Below, piece by piece: positions 17,890 to 27,534 of a DNA stretch of 64,000 nucleotides; the first letter of the stretch is position 1; every line of letters begins with the position of its first letter. Source of the DNA: Mycolicibacillus koreensis (lineage in GTDB: Bacteria > Actinomycetota > Actinomycetes > Mycobacteriales > Mycobacteriaceae); assembly GCF_002104795.1 (NCBI RefSeq), contig NZ_NCXO01000003.1, positions 1 through 64,000 on the forward strand, written 5' to 3'. Under the pieces are notes generated by a model. It worked only from the letters and a program-made list of their open reading frames with translations, searched no databases and had not been told where the DNA came from. Position numbers and translations under genes: made by a program.

Positions 17890-19392
17890 TCAGCAGCGCA
17901 GCTGCGCCGGCGGGCTGGCCTGGTGGATCAGATACCGCAGGACCGCGGTGTCCACGCAGCGGCTGCCGCTGAACACCACCGTGTGCTGGGTGCCCTCGTA
18001 GCTGATCAGCGGCGCGCCGAGTTGGCGGGCCAGACTGACCCCGGACTGATACGGGGTGGCCGGGTCGTGGGTGGTGGACACGACGACGGCTTTGCCCGGT
18101 GCCGCCTTGGCGACGGGCCGGGCGGCCCCGGAGGCCGGCACCGGCCACAGCGCACACACGTCGCGGGGGGCGTAGCCGGTGAACTCGCGGTAGCTCAGAA
18201 ACGGCGCCTGCTGACGGATCCGGCGGTCGGCGTCGACCCAGGCGGCCGGGTCGGTCGGTGTGGTGGCGTCCACGCAGCGCACGGCGTCGAAGCTGTCCTG
18301 GATGTTGCCGTAGTGGCCCTGGGCGTCACGCTGCTCGTAGTCGTCGGCCAGTGCCAGCAGTGCGTCGGCGCCGGTGCCGGTCTGCAGCCCGCGCAGCCCG
18401 TTGGTCAGATACGTCCAGTACTGCGGGGTGTACAGCGCGTTGAGGGTGCCGGTGATCGCATCGGCGTAGCTGAGTCCGCGCGGGTCGCGGGTGGGCGCCG
18501 GCCGCGCGACGAGTGGGTCGACCAGCGCCCGGTAGCGGGCCACCGCCTTGGTGGGGTCGGTGCCCAGCGGGCAGCCGGCGGAGTGGGCGCAGTCGGCGGC
18601 GTAGTCGTTGAACGCCACCTGGAATCCGGCCATCTGGGCGACGTTCGCCTCGATCGGGTCGACGCTGGGATCCACCGCGCCATCGAGCACCATGGCGCGC
18701 ACCCGTTCCCCGAAGCGTTCCAGGTAGGCCGCGCCCAACTGGGTGCCGTAGCTGTAGCCGAGGTAGTTGATCTGTTCCTCGCCGAGCAGCTGGCGCACCA
18801 TGTCCATGTCACGGGCAGCCGACGCGGTTCCCACGTTGGCCAGAAAACCCGCGCCCATCCGGTCCACGCAGCGCTGAGCCCGTTGGCTCAGCAGCGCCTC
18901 GATGTGGGCCACCCCGGCGGGACTGTAATCGACCATGGGCTCGCGCCGGTACGCGTCGAATTCCGCGTCGGTGCGGCACCGCAGTTGCGGGGTGGAATGC
19001 CCCACCCCGCGCGGATCGAAGCCGACCAGGTCGAAGTGCTGGCCGACGGGGGTGTCGCGCAGTGCGGCGGCCATGCCCGCCGCCGCGTCGACGGCGGAGG
19101 CGCCCGGCCCACCGGGGTTGACGAGCAGCGCGCCGACGCGCTGGCCGGTGGCCGGCACCCGCAGCACCGCCAACCGGGCCTGGGCGCCGGCGGGGTCGGC
19201 ATAGTCGACCGGGACCGCCAGCATGGTGCACTGGGCGGTGGGGATCTCGCTGGTGTCGACCAGTTGGCCGCAGCCGGTCCAGTTCGGTGTGCCGGGGTGG
19301 GCGTCCGGCGATTCCGGTGCCGCGGCGGCAGGAGCGGCGACCACGGTCCCGAACGCGAGCAGCACCGAGCTCAACAGTCTCAGGCGCCCCAT
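17890..19392 (-). CDS. Secreted alpha/beta-hydrolase peptidase, TAP/Hip1-like (Rv2223c type)
   Basis: 500 residues beginning with an N-terminal signal peptide (hydrophobic core LLSSVLLAFGTVVAAPAAAA). An alpha/beta-hydrolase domain follows, with oxyanion stretch NPGGPGAS, nucleophile elbow GYSYGTQLG, and the C-terminal TAP-like segment whose catalytic His is in YEGTQHTVVF. It has no lipobox, so it is probably secreted rather than a lipoprotein. It lies 73 nt downstream of its lipoprotein paralogue hip1 in the same orientation. Proteolytic or esterase activity is inferred. Confidence 0.9.
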   Translation of the reverse strand: MGRLRLLSSVLLAFGTVVAAPAAAAPESPDAHPGTPNWTGCGQLVDTSEIPTAQCTMLAVPVDYADPAGAQARLAVLRVPATGQRVGALLVNPGGPGASAVDAAAGMAAALRDTPVGQHFDLVGFDPRGVGHSTPQLRCRTDAEFDAYRREPMVDYSPAGVAHIEALLSQRAQRCVDRMGAGFLANVGTASAARDMDMVRQLLGEEQINYLGYSYGTQLGAAYLERFGERVRAMVLDGAVDPSVDPIEANVAQMAGFQVAFNDYAADCAHSAGCPLGTDPTKAVARYRALVDPLVARPAPTRDPRGLSYADAITGTLNALYTPQYWTYLTNGLRGLQTGTGADALLALADDYEQRDAQGHYGNIQDSFDAVRCVDATTPTDPAAWVDADRRIRQQAPFLSYREFTGYAPRDVCALWPVPASGAARPVAKAAPGKAVVVSTTHDPATPYQSGVSLARQLGAPLISYEGTQHTVVFSGSRCVDTAVLRYLIHQASPPAQLRC

Positions 19393-19465
19393 AGGATGAC
19401 ATCGTCGCAGCCCTACGCTGCGAAACGGTTACGGCCGGGTCTCAGTTGACGTCGACCGGGTCGAT

Positions 19466-21019
19466 CTAGCTGCCCGCGCAGCGGGTGTCCGGCGGCGGCA
19501 GGGTGCCGTCGATCAGATAGGCGCTGGCGACGTCGTCGACGCACTCCTCGCCCTGGAACACCACCGTGTGCTGGGTGCCCTCGTAGGTGAGCAGACCCCC
19601 GCCGAGTTGCTCGGCCAAGTCCACCCCCGCCTGATACGGGGTGGCCGGGTCGCCGGTGGTCGAAACCACCAGCACCGGAGGAAGTCCCGGCGCCGAGACC
19701 GTGTGCGGCTCACTGGTGGGCGGCACCGGCCAGAACGCGCACGTGCCCAGCGGGGCGTCGCCGGTGAACTCCCCGTAGCTCATGAACGGCGCCACCTCAC
19801 GGGCCCGGCGATCCTGCTCGATGACCTTCTCCCGGTCGGTGACCGGCGGCTTGTCGACGCAGTTGACCGCGACCCGCGCGTCCGTGGCGTTGGTGTAGTG
19901 GCCGGTCTTGTCGCGGTTCATGTACAGATCCGACAGCACCAGCAGGGTGTCACCGCGACCGTCGACCAGTTCGTTCAGACCGTCGGTCAGGTGCGTCCAA
20001 AACGCCGGGGAGTACAGCGACAAGATGGTGCCGACGATCGCGTCGTTGTAGCTCAGCCCCCGCGGATCGCGGGTCTTCGCCGGCTTGTCGACCAGCGGTT
20101 CCACCAGCGACAGGTAGACGTCGACGGCCTTGTCCGGGTCGCTGCCCAGCGGACACTCCGGTCCCGCGGCGCAGTCGGCGGCGTAGTCGTTGAACGCGTC
20201 TTGGAATGCGGCCATCTGGCGCAGACCCTCTTCGAGCGGGTCGGCGTTGGGGTCGACCGCCCCGTCGAGGATCATCGCGCGCACGTTCTCCGGGAACGCC
20301 TCGGCGTACGCCGATCCGATGCGGGTGCCGTAGGAATAGCCCAGGTAGGTGAGCTTGTCGTCGCCGAGGGCCTCCCGGATGGCGTCGAGGTCGCGGGCGA
20401 CGTTGACGGTGCCGAGGTTGGCCAGGAACTTCTCGCCGACCTTGTCCACGCAACGCTGCACGAATTCCTTGGTCTCCTGCTCGATCTCCTCCACCCCTTC
20501 GGGGCTGTAGTCGACCTGGGATTCGGCGCGGAGTCGATCGTTGTCGGCGTCGGAGTTGCACCACACCGCGGGGCGCGACGAGGCCACCCCGCGCGGGTCG
20601 AAACCGACCAGGTCGAAGCGCTGGCGGATCTGGTCGGGCATCGACCCGACCAGGTTGATCGCCGCCTCGATGCCCGACTCGCCGGGCCCGCCGGGGTTGA
20701 TGACCAGCGATCCGATCTTGTCGCCGGTGGCCGGGAACCGGATCAGCGCCAACGTCGCCACGTTGGCGGGGTCGTCCTCGTCGTCGTCGTAGTCGATCGG
20801 AACGGCCACCTTGCCGCACTGTGCGCCGGCCGGCAGTTTCGCCGCCGCCCCGGGTGAGACCCGGCAGCGATCCCACTTGACCTTCTCGCCGATCTTCGGC
20901 GAGCTCAGCACCGCATTGCCGTCGACGACCCGCACACATCCGCCGAGCACCAACCCGACGGCGGCGAGCACAGTCCAGACCAACAAGGTGCGCGCGAACG
21001 GTGCGCGGTGGCTGCTCAT
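19466..21019 (-). CDS. hip1: Lipoprotein serine hydrolase Hip1/CaeA
   Basis: Cell-envelope serine protease/esterase; in M. tuberculosis it cleaves GroEL2 and modulates innate responses. From the ATG at 21019 the 517-residue product has a lipoprotein signal peptide with lipobox LGGC (Cys28). NPGGPGESG forms the oxyanion region, GYSYGTRIGSAYA carries the catalytic Ser, and YEGTQHTVVFQG carries the catalytic His. Asp is expected in the STTGDPATPY strand. Length closely matches the 520-residue M. tuberculosis protein. Longer in-frame starts upstream would bury the signal peptide and were rejected. Confidence 0.93.
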   Translation of the reverse strand: MSSHRAPFARTLLVWTVLAAVGLVLGGCVRVVDGNAVLSSPKIGEKVKWDRCRVSPGAAAKLPAGAQCGKVAVPIDYDDDEDDPANVATLALIRFPATGDKIGSLVINPGGPGESGIEAAINLVGSMPDQIRQRFDLVGFDPRGVASSRPAVWCNSDADNDRLRAESQVDYSPEGVEEIEQETKEFVQRCVDKVGEKFLANLGTVNVARDLDAIREALGDDKLTYLGYSYGTRIGSAYAEAFPENVRAMILDGAVDPNADPLEEGLRQMAAFQDAFNDYAADCAAGPECPLGSDPDKAVDVYLSLVEPLVDKPAKTRDPRGLSYNDAIVGTILSLYSPAFWTHLTDGLNELVDGRGDTLLVLSDLYMNRDKTGHYTNATDARVAVNCVDKPPVTDREKVIEQDRRAREVAPFMSYGEFTGDAPLGTCAFWPVPPTSEPHTVSAPGLPPVLVVSTTGDPATPYQAGVDLAEQLGGGLLTYEGTQHTVVFQGEECVDDVASAYLIDGTLPPPDTRCAGS

Positions 21020-21057
21020 GGCACCCCATGCTGCCATGCGCACATGCAGACCTCGTC

Positions 21058-22449
21058 TCACCGGGTCGCCGCCAGCAACTCCTCCATGCCCGGGCCGAAG
21101 CCGTCGGCGAGCGCCCACAGGTCCGGCATCAGCTCCGGGCAGGCGATGATCCCGACGTTGAGCTTCCCGGCGAGGCTCATCACGGTGATGTTCAACCCGG
21201 AGCCGTGAAAAATCGGTCCGATCGGGTACATCGCGGTGATCTGCGACCCCAGGAAGTACAGCGGCTCCTGGGGGCCGGGCACATTGGAGATCACCAGGTT
21301 GTGCACCGGTCGGCTGCTGGTCAGCCCGGTGCGCGCATACAGGCGCATCGCCACCCCGAACACCGCCGGCGCGGCGAACTGCGAAAAGTCCTGCAGCAGG
21401 GTGGCGCTGATCGCCGAGCTGTGCTGTTTGGCGACGGCGTTCTGTTCGGCGATGGCCTCCAGCCGGTCCACCGGGTCGGCGACCTGGGTCTCCAGCTGCG
21501 AGAACATTCCCGACACCTGGTTGCGGCCGGGCCGATCGGATCTGCCGTGCACCGACACCGGGACCATCGCCACCAGCGACGTCTCCGGCAGTTCACAGCG
21601 ATCCAGCAGGTACTGGCGCAACACGCCGGAGACCAACGCCATCACCACATCGTTGACCTTGACGTCGAAGTGGTTTTTGACCGTCTTGATGTCCTCGAGG
21701 TCCAACTGGGTGAACGCGACACTGCGGTTCGCGCTGATGCGGGCGTTGAACGGGGTCCGCGGCGCGGCGAACGGGCGCGCCATGGTCAGCCCGGTGCGCA
21801 CCCGATCCAGCGTGTTGACCACCGACGAGACCGCGCCGGGCAGGGCGTTGGCCAGGTTCAGCGGCCGCGACACGAAGCGCGCCAGCCCGCCGGCGGCGAT
21901 GCGCAGCGCGCTGGCGTCGCCCTCCCCCGCCACCGGCTCGGGGTCCGGGGAATCCGGTTCGGTGCTGCACAGCGTCGACATGAGGTTGGCGCCGCTGACG
22001 CCGTCGACCGCGGCGTGATGGACCTTGGTCAGCACCGCGACCCGGCCGCCCTTGCTGGCCTCGGTCCCGTCGATCCCCTCGATCACCCACGTCTCCCACA
22101 GCGGCCGGCTGCGGTCCAGCGGCAGACCGGCGATGTGGCCGACGATCTCGGCGAGTTCCGCGCGCCCTCCCGGCGGGGGCAGCCCGATGCGGTGCAGGTG
22201 TCGTGACACGTCGAAGTCGGTGTCTTCCACCCACACCGGGTGGTCGATGTTCAGCGCGGAGTCGGAGAGCTTCTCGCGGAACTGCGGCATCGCCGTCATC
22301 CGCCGGGCCAGCGCGTCGCGGAACGCCTCGAAGCTGTAACCGCCGGGCATCGTGGAGGTGTCCAGATCCAGAAGGGAGCACACATGGAGTGGCTGGGTGG
22401 AGGTCTCCAGATAGAGGAAACTGGCGTCAAGTCCGCTGAGCCGCTGCAT
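21058..22449 (-). CDS. Wax ester synthase/diacylglycerol acyltransferase (WS/DGAT, Tgs type)
   Basis: 463 residues. The N-terminal LSGLDASFLYLE and catalytic HHAAVDGVSG (HHxxxDG) motifs identify the family, which makes triacylglycerol or wax esters from acyl-CoA at the membrane. Other family motifs are PLW near residue 125 and NDVVMALVSGVLR, with SNVPGPQEPLYFLG near the C-terminus. A TACGAT -10 lies 7 nt before the ATG at 22449, which selects this start over upstream in-frame Met codons. I do not recall a WS/DGAT gene between hip1 and panB in M. tuberculosis, so it appears to be an added member here. Confidence 0.93.
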   Translation of the reverse strand: MQRLSGLDASFLYLETSTQPLHVCSLLDLDTSTMPGGYSFEAFRDALARRMTAMPQFREKLSDSALNIDHPVWVEDTDFDVSRHLHRIGLPPPGGRAELAEIVGHIAGLPLDRSRPLWETWVIEGIDGTEASKGGRVAVLTKVHHAAVDGVSGANLMSTLCSTEPDSPDPEPVAGEGDASALRIAAGGLARFVSRPLNLANALPGAVSSVVNTLDRVRTGLTMARPFAAPRTPFNARISANRSVAFTQLDLEDIKTVKNHFDVKVNDVVMALVSGVLRQYLLDRCELPETSLVAMVPVSVHGRSDRPGRNQVSGMFSQLETQVADPVDRLEAIAEQNAVAKQHSSAISATLLQDFSQFAAPAVFGVAMRLYARTGLTSSRPVHNLVISNVPGPQEPLYFLGSQITAMYPIGPIFHGSGLNITVMSLAGKLNVGIIACPELMPDLWALADGFGPGMEELLAATR

Positions 22450-22456
22450 GCCGCTG

Positions 22457-22462
22457 ATCGTA
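22457..22462 (-). promoter_or_regulatory. -10 element for leaderless WS/DGAT gene
   Basis: TACGAT on the minus strand is spaced 7 nt from the ATG at 22449. Confidence 0.5.
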
Positions 22463-22589
22463 TGTGAGAAATTCCACTGGAGCTTCATGTTCAGCCGGAG
22501 TGCGATAAATGGCACACTGGCAGATGTCAGACGAACCCGGGGACCCGGCAGGGCCTCGAGGATTCGACCCGACCACTCAAGGGACATTG

Positions 22590-23420
22590 ATGTCTGAGCA
22601 CAGTGTTTATGGGGGGTCCGCGCCGCGCGCCCAGACCCGCATCCACCACCTGCAGAAGATGAAGGCCGAAGGGCACAAGTGGGCGATGCTCACCGCCTAC
22701 GACTACTCCACCGCCCGGGCGTTCGACGACGCCGGCATCCCCGTGCTGCTGGTCGGCGACTCGGCCGCCAACGTCGTCTACGGCTACGACACCACCGTGC
22801 CGATCTCCATCGACGAGTTGATCCCCCTGGTTCGCGGGGTGGTGCGTGGGGCTCCGCACGCGCTGGTCGTCGCCGACCTGCCGTTCGGTAGTTACGAATC
22901 GGGACCGCAGGCCGCGCTGGCGGCAGCCACCCGCTTCATGAAAGAGGCGGGCGCCCATGCGGTGAAACTCGAGGGCGGGGAACGCATCGCCGACCAGATC
23001 GCCACGCTCAGCGCCGCCGGGATTCCGGTGATGGGCCACATCGGATTCACCCCGCAAAGCGTCAACACGTTGGGCGGGTTCCGCGTACAGGGGCGCGGCG
23101 AGGCCGGCGAGCAGACGATCCTCGACGCGATCGCGGTCGCCGAGGCCGGCGCGTTCTCGGTGGTGATGGAGATGGTGCCCGCGGAGTTGGCCACCCAGAT
23201 CACCGGCAAGCTGACCATTCCCACCGTCGGCATCGGTGCGGGCCCCAACTGCGACGCGCAGGTCCTGGTCTGGCAGGACATGGCCGGCCTCACCACCGGC
23301 AAGACGGCCCGGTTCGTCAAACGATTTGGTGACGTGGGGTCCGAATTGCGTCGGGCGGCAAGCGATTACGCCAATGAGGTGGCCAGCGGAGCCTTCCCCG
23401 CCGACGAACACTGCTTCTGA
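22590..23420 (+). CDS. panB: 3-methyl-2-oxobutanoate hydroxymethyltransferase
   Basis: First committed step of pantothenate (CoA) synthesis: transfers a hydroxymethyl group from methylene-THF to alpha-ketoisovalerate to give ketopantoate. The 276-residue TIM-barrel shows the metal- and substrate-binding motifs [44 protein letters not shown] and [15 protein letters not shown]. The ATG at 22590 is preceded by AAGGGA 7 nt upstream. An in-frame upstream extension to 22509 lacks similarity and was dropped. No panC or panD is present in the window. Confidence 0.96.
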   Translation: MSEHSVYGGSAPRAQTRIHHLQKMKAEGHKWAMLTAYDYSTARAFDDAGIPVLLVGDSAANVVYGYDTTVPISIDELIPLVRGVVRGAPHALVVADLPFGSYESGPQAALAAATRFMKEAGAHAVKLEGGERIADQIATLSAAGIPVMGHIGFTPQSVNTLGGFRVQGRGEAGEQTILDAIAVAEAGAFSVVMEMVPAELATQITGKLTIPTVGIGAGPNCDAQVLVWQDMAGLTTGKTARFVKRFGDVGSELRRAASDYANEVASGAFPADEHCF

Positions 23421-23447
23421 CCGGGCGACTGTGGCACGCTGGCAGGT

Positions 23448-24875
23448 ATGGCTGCCGGCGCCGCCCACGCGGAGGTCGAGCGCAAGTTCGACGTCGATGA
23501 GTCGACGCCGCCGCCGAACTTGGCGCGTCTCGTCGCTGCGGTGCATCGTGGCGACCCGGAGTCGCTGGACGCCGAGTATTTCGACACCGAGGGCCACGAC
23601 TTGGCGGCCCGCCGGATCACGTTGCGGCGCCGCCTCGGTGGCACCGATGCCGGCTGGCATCTGACACTCCCCGCCGGGACCCACACCCGATTCTGGGCAC
23701 CGCCTCACAGTGAGACCACTGCACCGCCGGTGTTGGTCGATCGGGTGCGAGCCGTGGTGCGCGACCGCCCGCTGGGCCCGATCGCCCGGATCGCCACCAC
23801 CCGGGTGACCTCGACGCTGCACGACGACACCGGCGCGGTACGCGCGCAATTCCACGACGACCGGGTCGCGGCCTGGACGTGCGATTCTGAGATGGCCACC
23901 CTCCGGTGGCGCGAGTGGGAGATCGAGCTCACCGACCCCGACGACCGCGCGTTGTTGACCCGCCTGACCACCGCAGTGCGCCACGCCGGCGCGCACCCAG
24001 CGGGCCAACCGTCGAAACTCGCCCGGCTGGTGGGCGAACCGGCGCCGCACCGCCCGGGAGACGCGCTGCGCCGCGCCTTGGCCGACCAGGTCGAGGCGCT
24101 GCTGCGCTGGGACCGTGCGGTGCGCGACGACGCCGACGACGCGATCCACCAGATGCGGGTGACGACCCGCAGGATCCGCAGCCTGCTGCGCGACGGCGGC
24201 CTCGGCGCCGACACGGTCGTGCTCGATGAGCTGCGCGAGTTGGCGGCCCTGCTGGGTTCGGCCCGCGACGCGGAGGTCCTCGCCCAGCGTTACCGCGCGG
24301 CGTTGGACGCGCTCGACCCGCAGTTGGTGCGGGGTCCGGTCCGCGCACGTCTGGTCGGCGGCGCCGAGCGTGCTTATCACCGCGGGTGGCGCCGGGTGGT
24401 GGGCGCACTGGACACCGCCCGCTACTTCCGGCTGCTCGACGGGCTCGACGCGCTGGTCGCCGATTCCTGCGCGCCGTCGACGTCGGCGTCCGGCAGCGTG
24501 TCAGCGGCCTACAAGCGGCTGCGCCGGGCGGCGAAGAACACCGCCGGGACGGCCGGCAGCGGGCGCGATGAAGCGCTGCACCGGATCCGCAAGGCCGCCA
24601 AACGGCTGCGCTACCTCGCCGCGGCGTCCGACACCCGCGGCGGCGCCAAGGTGGCCCGTCGCGCCGCCGCGATCCAGACATTGCTCGGTGAGCACCAAGA
24701 CAGCGTGGTCGCCCGCACGCACCTGCGTCAGCAGGCCGACGCCGCGCACGCCGCCGGCGAGGACACCTTCACCTACGGTCTGCTCCACGAGCGGGAGGAG
24801 CTGCTGGCCCGAGACCGGCGCAGCCACCTCGATGCGGCGTTGGACAAGCTCGCCAGGGCGATGCGGCGATGGTGA
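23448..24875 (+). CDS. CYTH and CHAD domain protein (Rv2226 type)
   Basis: 475 residues. The N-terminal CYTH domain starts with the EVERKF signature (ExExK-like) and continues through RRITLRRRLGGTDAGWHLTLP, a basic/acidic tunnel typical of triphosphate tunnel enzymes. From about residue 205 a CHAD domain begins, with DDAIHQMRVTTRRIRSLLR and the repeated RKAAKRLRYL. These are helical bundles with conserved His/Arg/Lys that bind polyphosphate. Triphosphatase or polyphosphate-associated function is inferred. It ends 1 nt from the 3' end of rnpB on the opposite strand. Confidence 0.93.
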   Translation: MAAGAAHAEVERKFDVDESTPPPNLARLVAAVHRGDPESLDAEYFDTEGHDLAARRITLRRRLGGTDAGWHLTLPAGTHTRFWAPPHSETTAPPVLVDRVRAVVRDRPLGPIARIATTRVTSTLHDDTGAVRAQFHDDRVAAWTCDSEMATLRWREWEIELTDPDDRALLTRLTTAVRHAGAHPAGQPSKLARLVGEPAPHRPGDALRRALADQVEALLRWDRAVRDDADDAIHQMRVTTRRIRSLLRDGGLGADTVVLDELRELAALLGSARDAEVLAQRYRAALDALDPQLVRGPVRARLVGGAERAYHRGWRRVVGALDTARYFRLLDGLDALVADSCAPSTSASGSVSAAYKRLRRAAKNTAGTAGSGRDEALHRIRKAAKRLRYLAAASDTRGGAKVARRAAAIQTLLGEHQDSVVARTHLRQQADAAHAAGEDTFTYGLLHEREELLARDRRSHLDAALDKLARAMRRW

Positions 24876-24876
24876 G

Positions 24877-25303
<427 letters not shown>

Positions 25304-25308
25304 CTCAT

Positions 25309-25314
25309 ACCGTA
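25309..25314 (-). promoter_or_regulatory. rnpB: -10 element of the rnpB promoter
   Basis: TACGGT on the minus strand lies about 6-7 nt before the inferred 5' end of rnpB. Confidence 0.55.
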
Positions 25315-25360
25315 CTCGCCGGCGCGGAGCTCGGCCATCCACGGCGTCGCCGCCGGCCCG

Positions 25361-26677
25361 TCAGGCGGCGTGCGGATCGGCATAAGCGACTCGCACCGGC
25401 CTGGTGGGACCGACGACGTCGAGCCACGGCGGGCCGGTCGGCATCGCCGGTGCGGTGCCCACATACCGCGCACCGGTCGGCGTGCGGAACTCGACGCGAT
25501 GACGCCCCGACAGGCCGTCACGACTTGCCCGCGCCCGCCATCCGGCGGCTTCCTTGGTGTAGTTGCAGCGTTCACACAAGCCGAGCCCGTTGACCGCCGT
25601 GGTGGGTCCACCGCGGGAGTGCGCGGTGGCGTGGTCGTGGTGGCGGATGGGGGCGTCGCAGTACGGGGTGCGGCACTGCTGGTCGCGCAGCGTGATGAAC
25701 TCGGCGAGGCCCCGGGGGAAGATCCGCGCCCGCGACTCCATCGCCACCAGGGCCTTCGAGGACGGGCACGCGTAGAGCCGGCGCAGCGTCGCGTTCGAGC
25801 GCGGGTCGGTGGCGGCCGAGGCGATCCACTGCGCGGCGATCGCCGCCGGGACCGGACCGTAGCCGGGTAGCAGCGCCGATCCCGGGGCCTTGCCCAGCAG
25901 CACGTCGTCGGAGAGCACCAGGTTGACCGTCACCGGTGTGGGCACATCGGCGGCACGCCCGGTCACCGCCTCGACCAGGCTGTCGGCCATCACCTGACCG
26001 CGGCTGCGACCGTCGGCGGTGGTGTCGGCCTTGCGCTTGAGCGCCGCGTACACCGCTACCCCCTGGGTCACCGGAAGCAACGCGGTCAGATAGGTCATGG
26101 TGTCCGGCGCCGGACGGATCGACACGCACCGGTCGTTGGGGGCCTTGGCGGCACGGTCGACCACCGCCTTGGGGTCGAGCCGGTAGGCCACCGCTTTGGC
26201 GGCGGCTGTCAGCCGGGCATCACCGAGGCCCTCGAGATCGCTGCGGTCGGCGCAGAGTTCGGCGTCGAGCCGCCGACGGTGCTCGACCCCCAGACAGGCC
26301 GACTCGCGTACCAGCAGCGTGGCCCGCCACTCCGAGAGCGCCCCGCAGGCCAGGGCCGCCAGCGTGTGGGGCATCTCGTTGACCAGCGCCTTCGCCAAGC
26401 CCAGATGGCGCCCGCCGCGTGCCGGGGCGTCCCGCCGCGCCAGGGCCACCTCACCGGCCACACCCCGGCCGCGCATCGCCGACGGCACCCCCGCCGCGGC
26501 CTCGTCGGCGCGACGGCCGGCGTCCAGTGCGGCCGTGGCCCGCGCCTGTCCGGCCGCCGCGGCGGATTTGAGTCGCTCCAACACGGCGATCCGCTCGATC
26601 AGCTCCGCCTCCGACAGCCCCGCCTGCACGGTGGCGACGTCGGCCACCGCGGCGGTCAGGTCGCTGGCGTTGATCAT
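25361..26677 (-). CDS. DUF222 / HNH endonuclease domain protein (13E12-repeat type)
   Basis: 438 residues. An N-terminal DUF222 helical region (to about residue 300) contains LAKALVNEMPHTLAALACGALSEWRA. A C-terminal HNH domain carries CRTPYCDAPIRHHDHATAHSRGGPTTAVNGLGLCERCNYTKE, with Zn-binding Cys pairs and the HH.H...N residues. Such genes occur in many copies in mycobacteria (the 13E12 family) and often differ in position between species. Nuclease activity is predicted, not shown. It lies upstream of rnpB on the same strand. Confidence 0.9.
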   Translation of the reverse strand: MINASDLTAAVADVATVQAGLSEAELIERIAVLERLKSAAAAGQARATAALDAGRRADEAAAGVPSAMRGRGVAGEVALARRDAPARGGRHLGLAKALVNEMPHTLAALACGALSEWRATLLVRESACLGVEHRRRLDAELCADRSDLEGLGDARLTAAAKAVAYRLDPKAVVDRAAKAPNDRCVSIRPAPDTMTYLTALLPVTQGVAVYAALKRKADTTADGRSRGQVMADSLVEAVTGRAADVPTPVTVNLVLSDDVLLGKAPGSALLPGYGPVPAAIAAQWIASAATDPRSNATLRRLYACPSSKALVAMESRARIFPRGLAEFITLRDQQCRTPYCDAPIRHHDHATAHSRGGPTTAVNGLGLCERCNYTKEAAGWRARASRDGLSGRHRVEFRTPTGARYVGTAPAMPTGPPWLDVVGPTRPVRVAYADPHAA

Positions 26678-26779
26678 GCTGTCACGCTAAACCGACCCTC
26701 TGACATTCATCGGGCACCACCGCCAGGACCCGGACGTATCGTCGGGGACATCCCCGACGCACCCGACCGGAGGCACCCG

Positions 26780-27520
26780 ATGGCGACCAGCGCACCGCGG
26801 CAGAGCGCACCGACACCGTGGCAGGGTCGCGTCGAGCGCGGCGACTGGGCCACGATCACCGAGGAGATCAACGCGACCGGGGGTGCACTGCTGCCCCGGT
26901 TGGTCACCACCACCGAGGCCGCACGGCTGCGCCGCCTCTTCGACGACGACACCCGGTTTCGGGCCACCGTCGACATGGCCAGCCACCGCTACGGGTCCGG
27001 CCGCTACCGCTATTTCACCACCCCCGTCCCCGACCCGGTCGATGCTCTCAAGCACGCCCTGTACCCGCGGTTGCTGACGATCGCCCGCGACTGGTGGGCC
27101 AAACTGGGCCGCGACGCCCCCTGGCCGGACACCCTGGATGACTGGCTACGCCGCTGCCACGACGCCGGTCAAAGCAAACCGACCGCCCTGATGCTGCGCT
27201 ATCACCAGGGCGATTGGAATGCACTGCACCGGGATCTCTACGGCGACTTGGTTTTTCCGTTGCAGGTGGTGATCAACCTCAGCGACCCCGACACCGACTA
27301 CACCGGCGGAGAATTCCTCCTGGTGGAACAGCGGTTCCGCGCCCAGTCACGCGGCACCGTCGCCCAGATCCCGCAGGGCCACGGCTATCTGTTCACCACC
27401 GGTGAACGGCCCATCGAATCCACCCGCGGCTGGTCGGCGGCGGCGGTGCGCCACGGCGTGTCGGTGCTGCGCTCCGGTCAGCGTTACACCCTGGGGCTGA
27501 TCTTCCACGACGCCGCGTGA
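26780..27520 (+). CDS. 2-oxoglutarate/Fe(II)-dependent oxygenase
   Basis: 246 residues with a double-stranded beta-helix pattern. Iron ligands are HRD (His150, Asp152) within LHRDLYGDLVFPLQVVINLS, and His225 within VRHGVSVL. Arg235 in RSGQRY probably binds 2-oxoglutarate. The GGEF in YTGGEFLLVEQ is typical of the prolyl-hydroxylase/YbiX-like group. GGAGG precedes the ATG. M. tuberculosis Rv2227 occupies the equivalent place and may be the homologue. The substrate is unknown. The gene converges with the RNase HI gene. Confidence 0.85.
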   Translation: MATSAPRQSAPTPWQGRVERGDWATITEEINATGGALLPRLVTTTEAARLRRLFDDDTRFRATVDMASHRYGSGRYRYFTTPVPDPVDALKHALYPRLLTIARDWWAKLGRDAPWPDTLDDWLRRCHDAGQSKPTALMLRYHQGDWNALHRDLYGDLVFPLQVVINLSDPDTDYTGGEFLLVEQRFRAQSRGTVAQIPQGHGYLFTTGERPIESTRGWSAAAVRHGVSVLRSGQRYTLGLIFHDAA

Positions 27521-27534
27521 GGCGGCCGCCTCAC
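27517..27534. repeat. Perfect 18-bp palindrome spanning two convergent stop codons
   Basis: GTGAGGCGGCCGCCTCAC contains the TGA of the 2OG oxygenase gene and the TGA (as TCA) of the RNase HI gene. It can fold as a 7-bp stem with a GGCC loop in either transcript, so a shared bidirectional terminator is possible; there is no T-tract. Confidence 0.6.

Noticed and set aside
25361..26677. DUF222/HNH gene as a mobile intron or transposon
   Set aside because: No terminal repeats, target duplication or intron-like structure around it; these genes are a dispersed chromosomal family.
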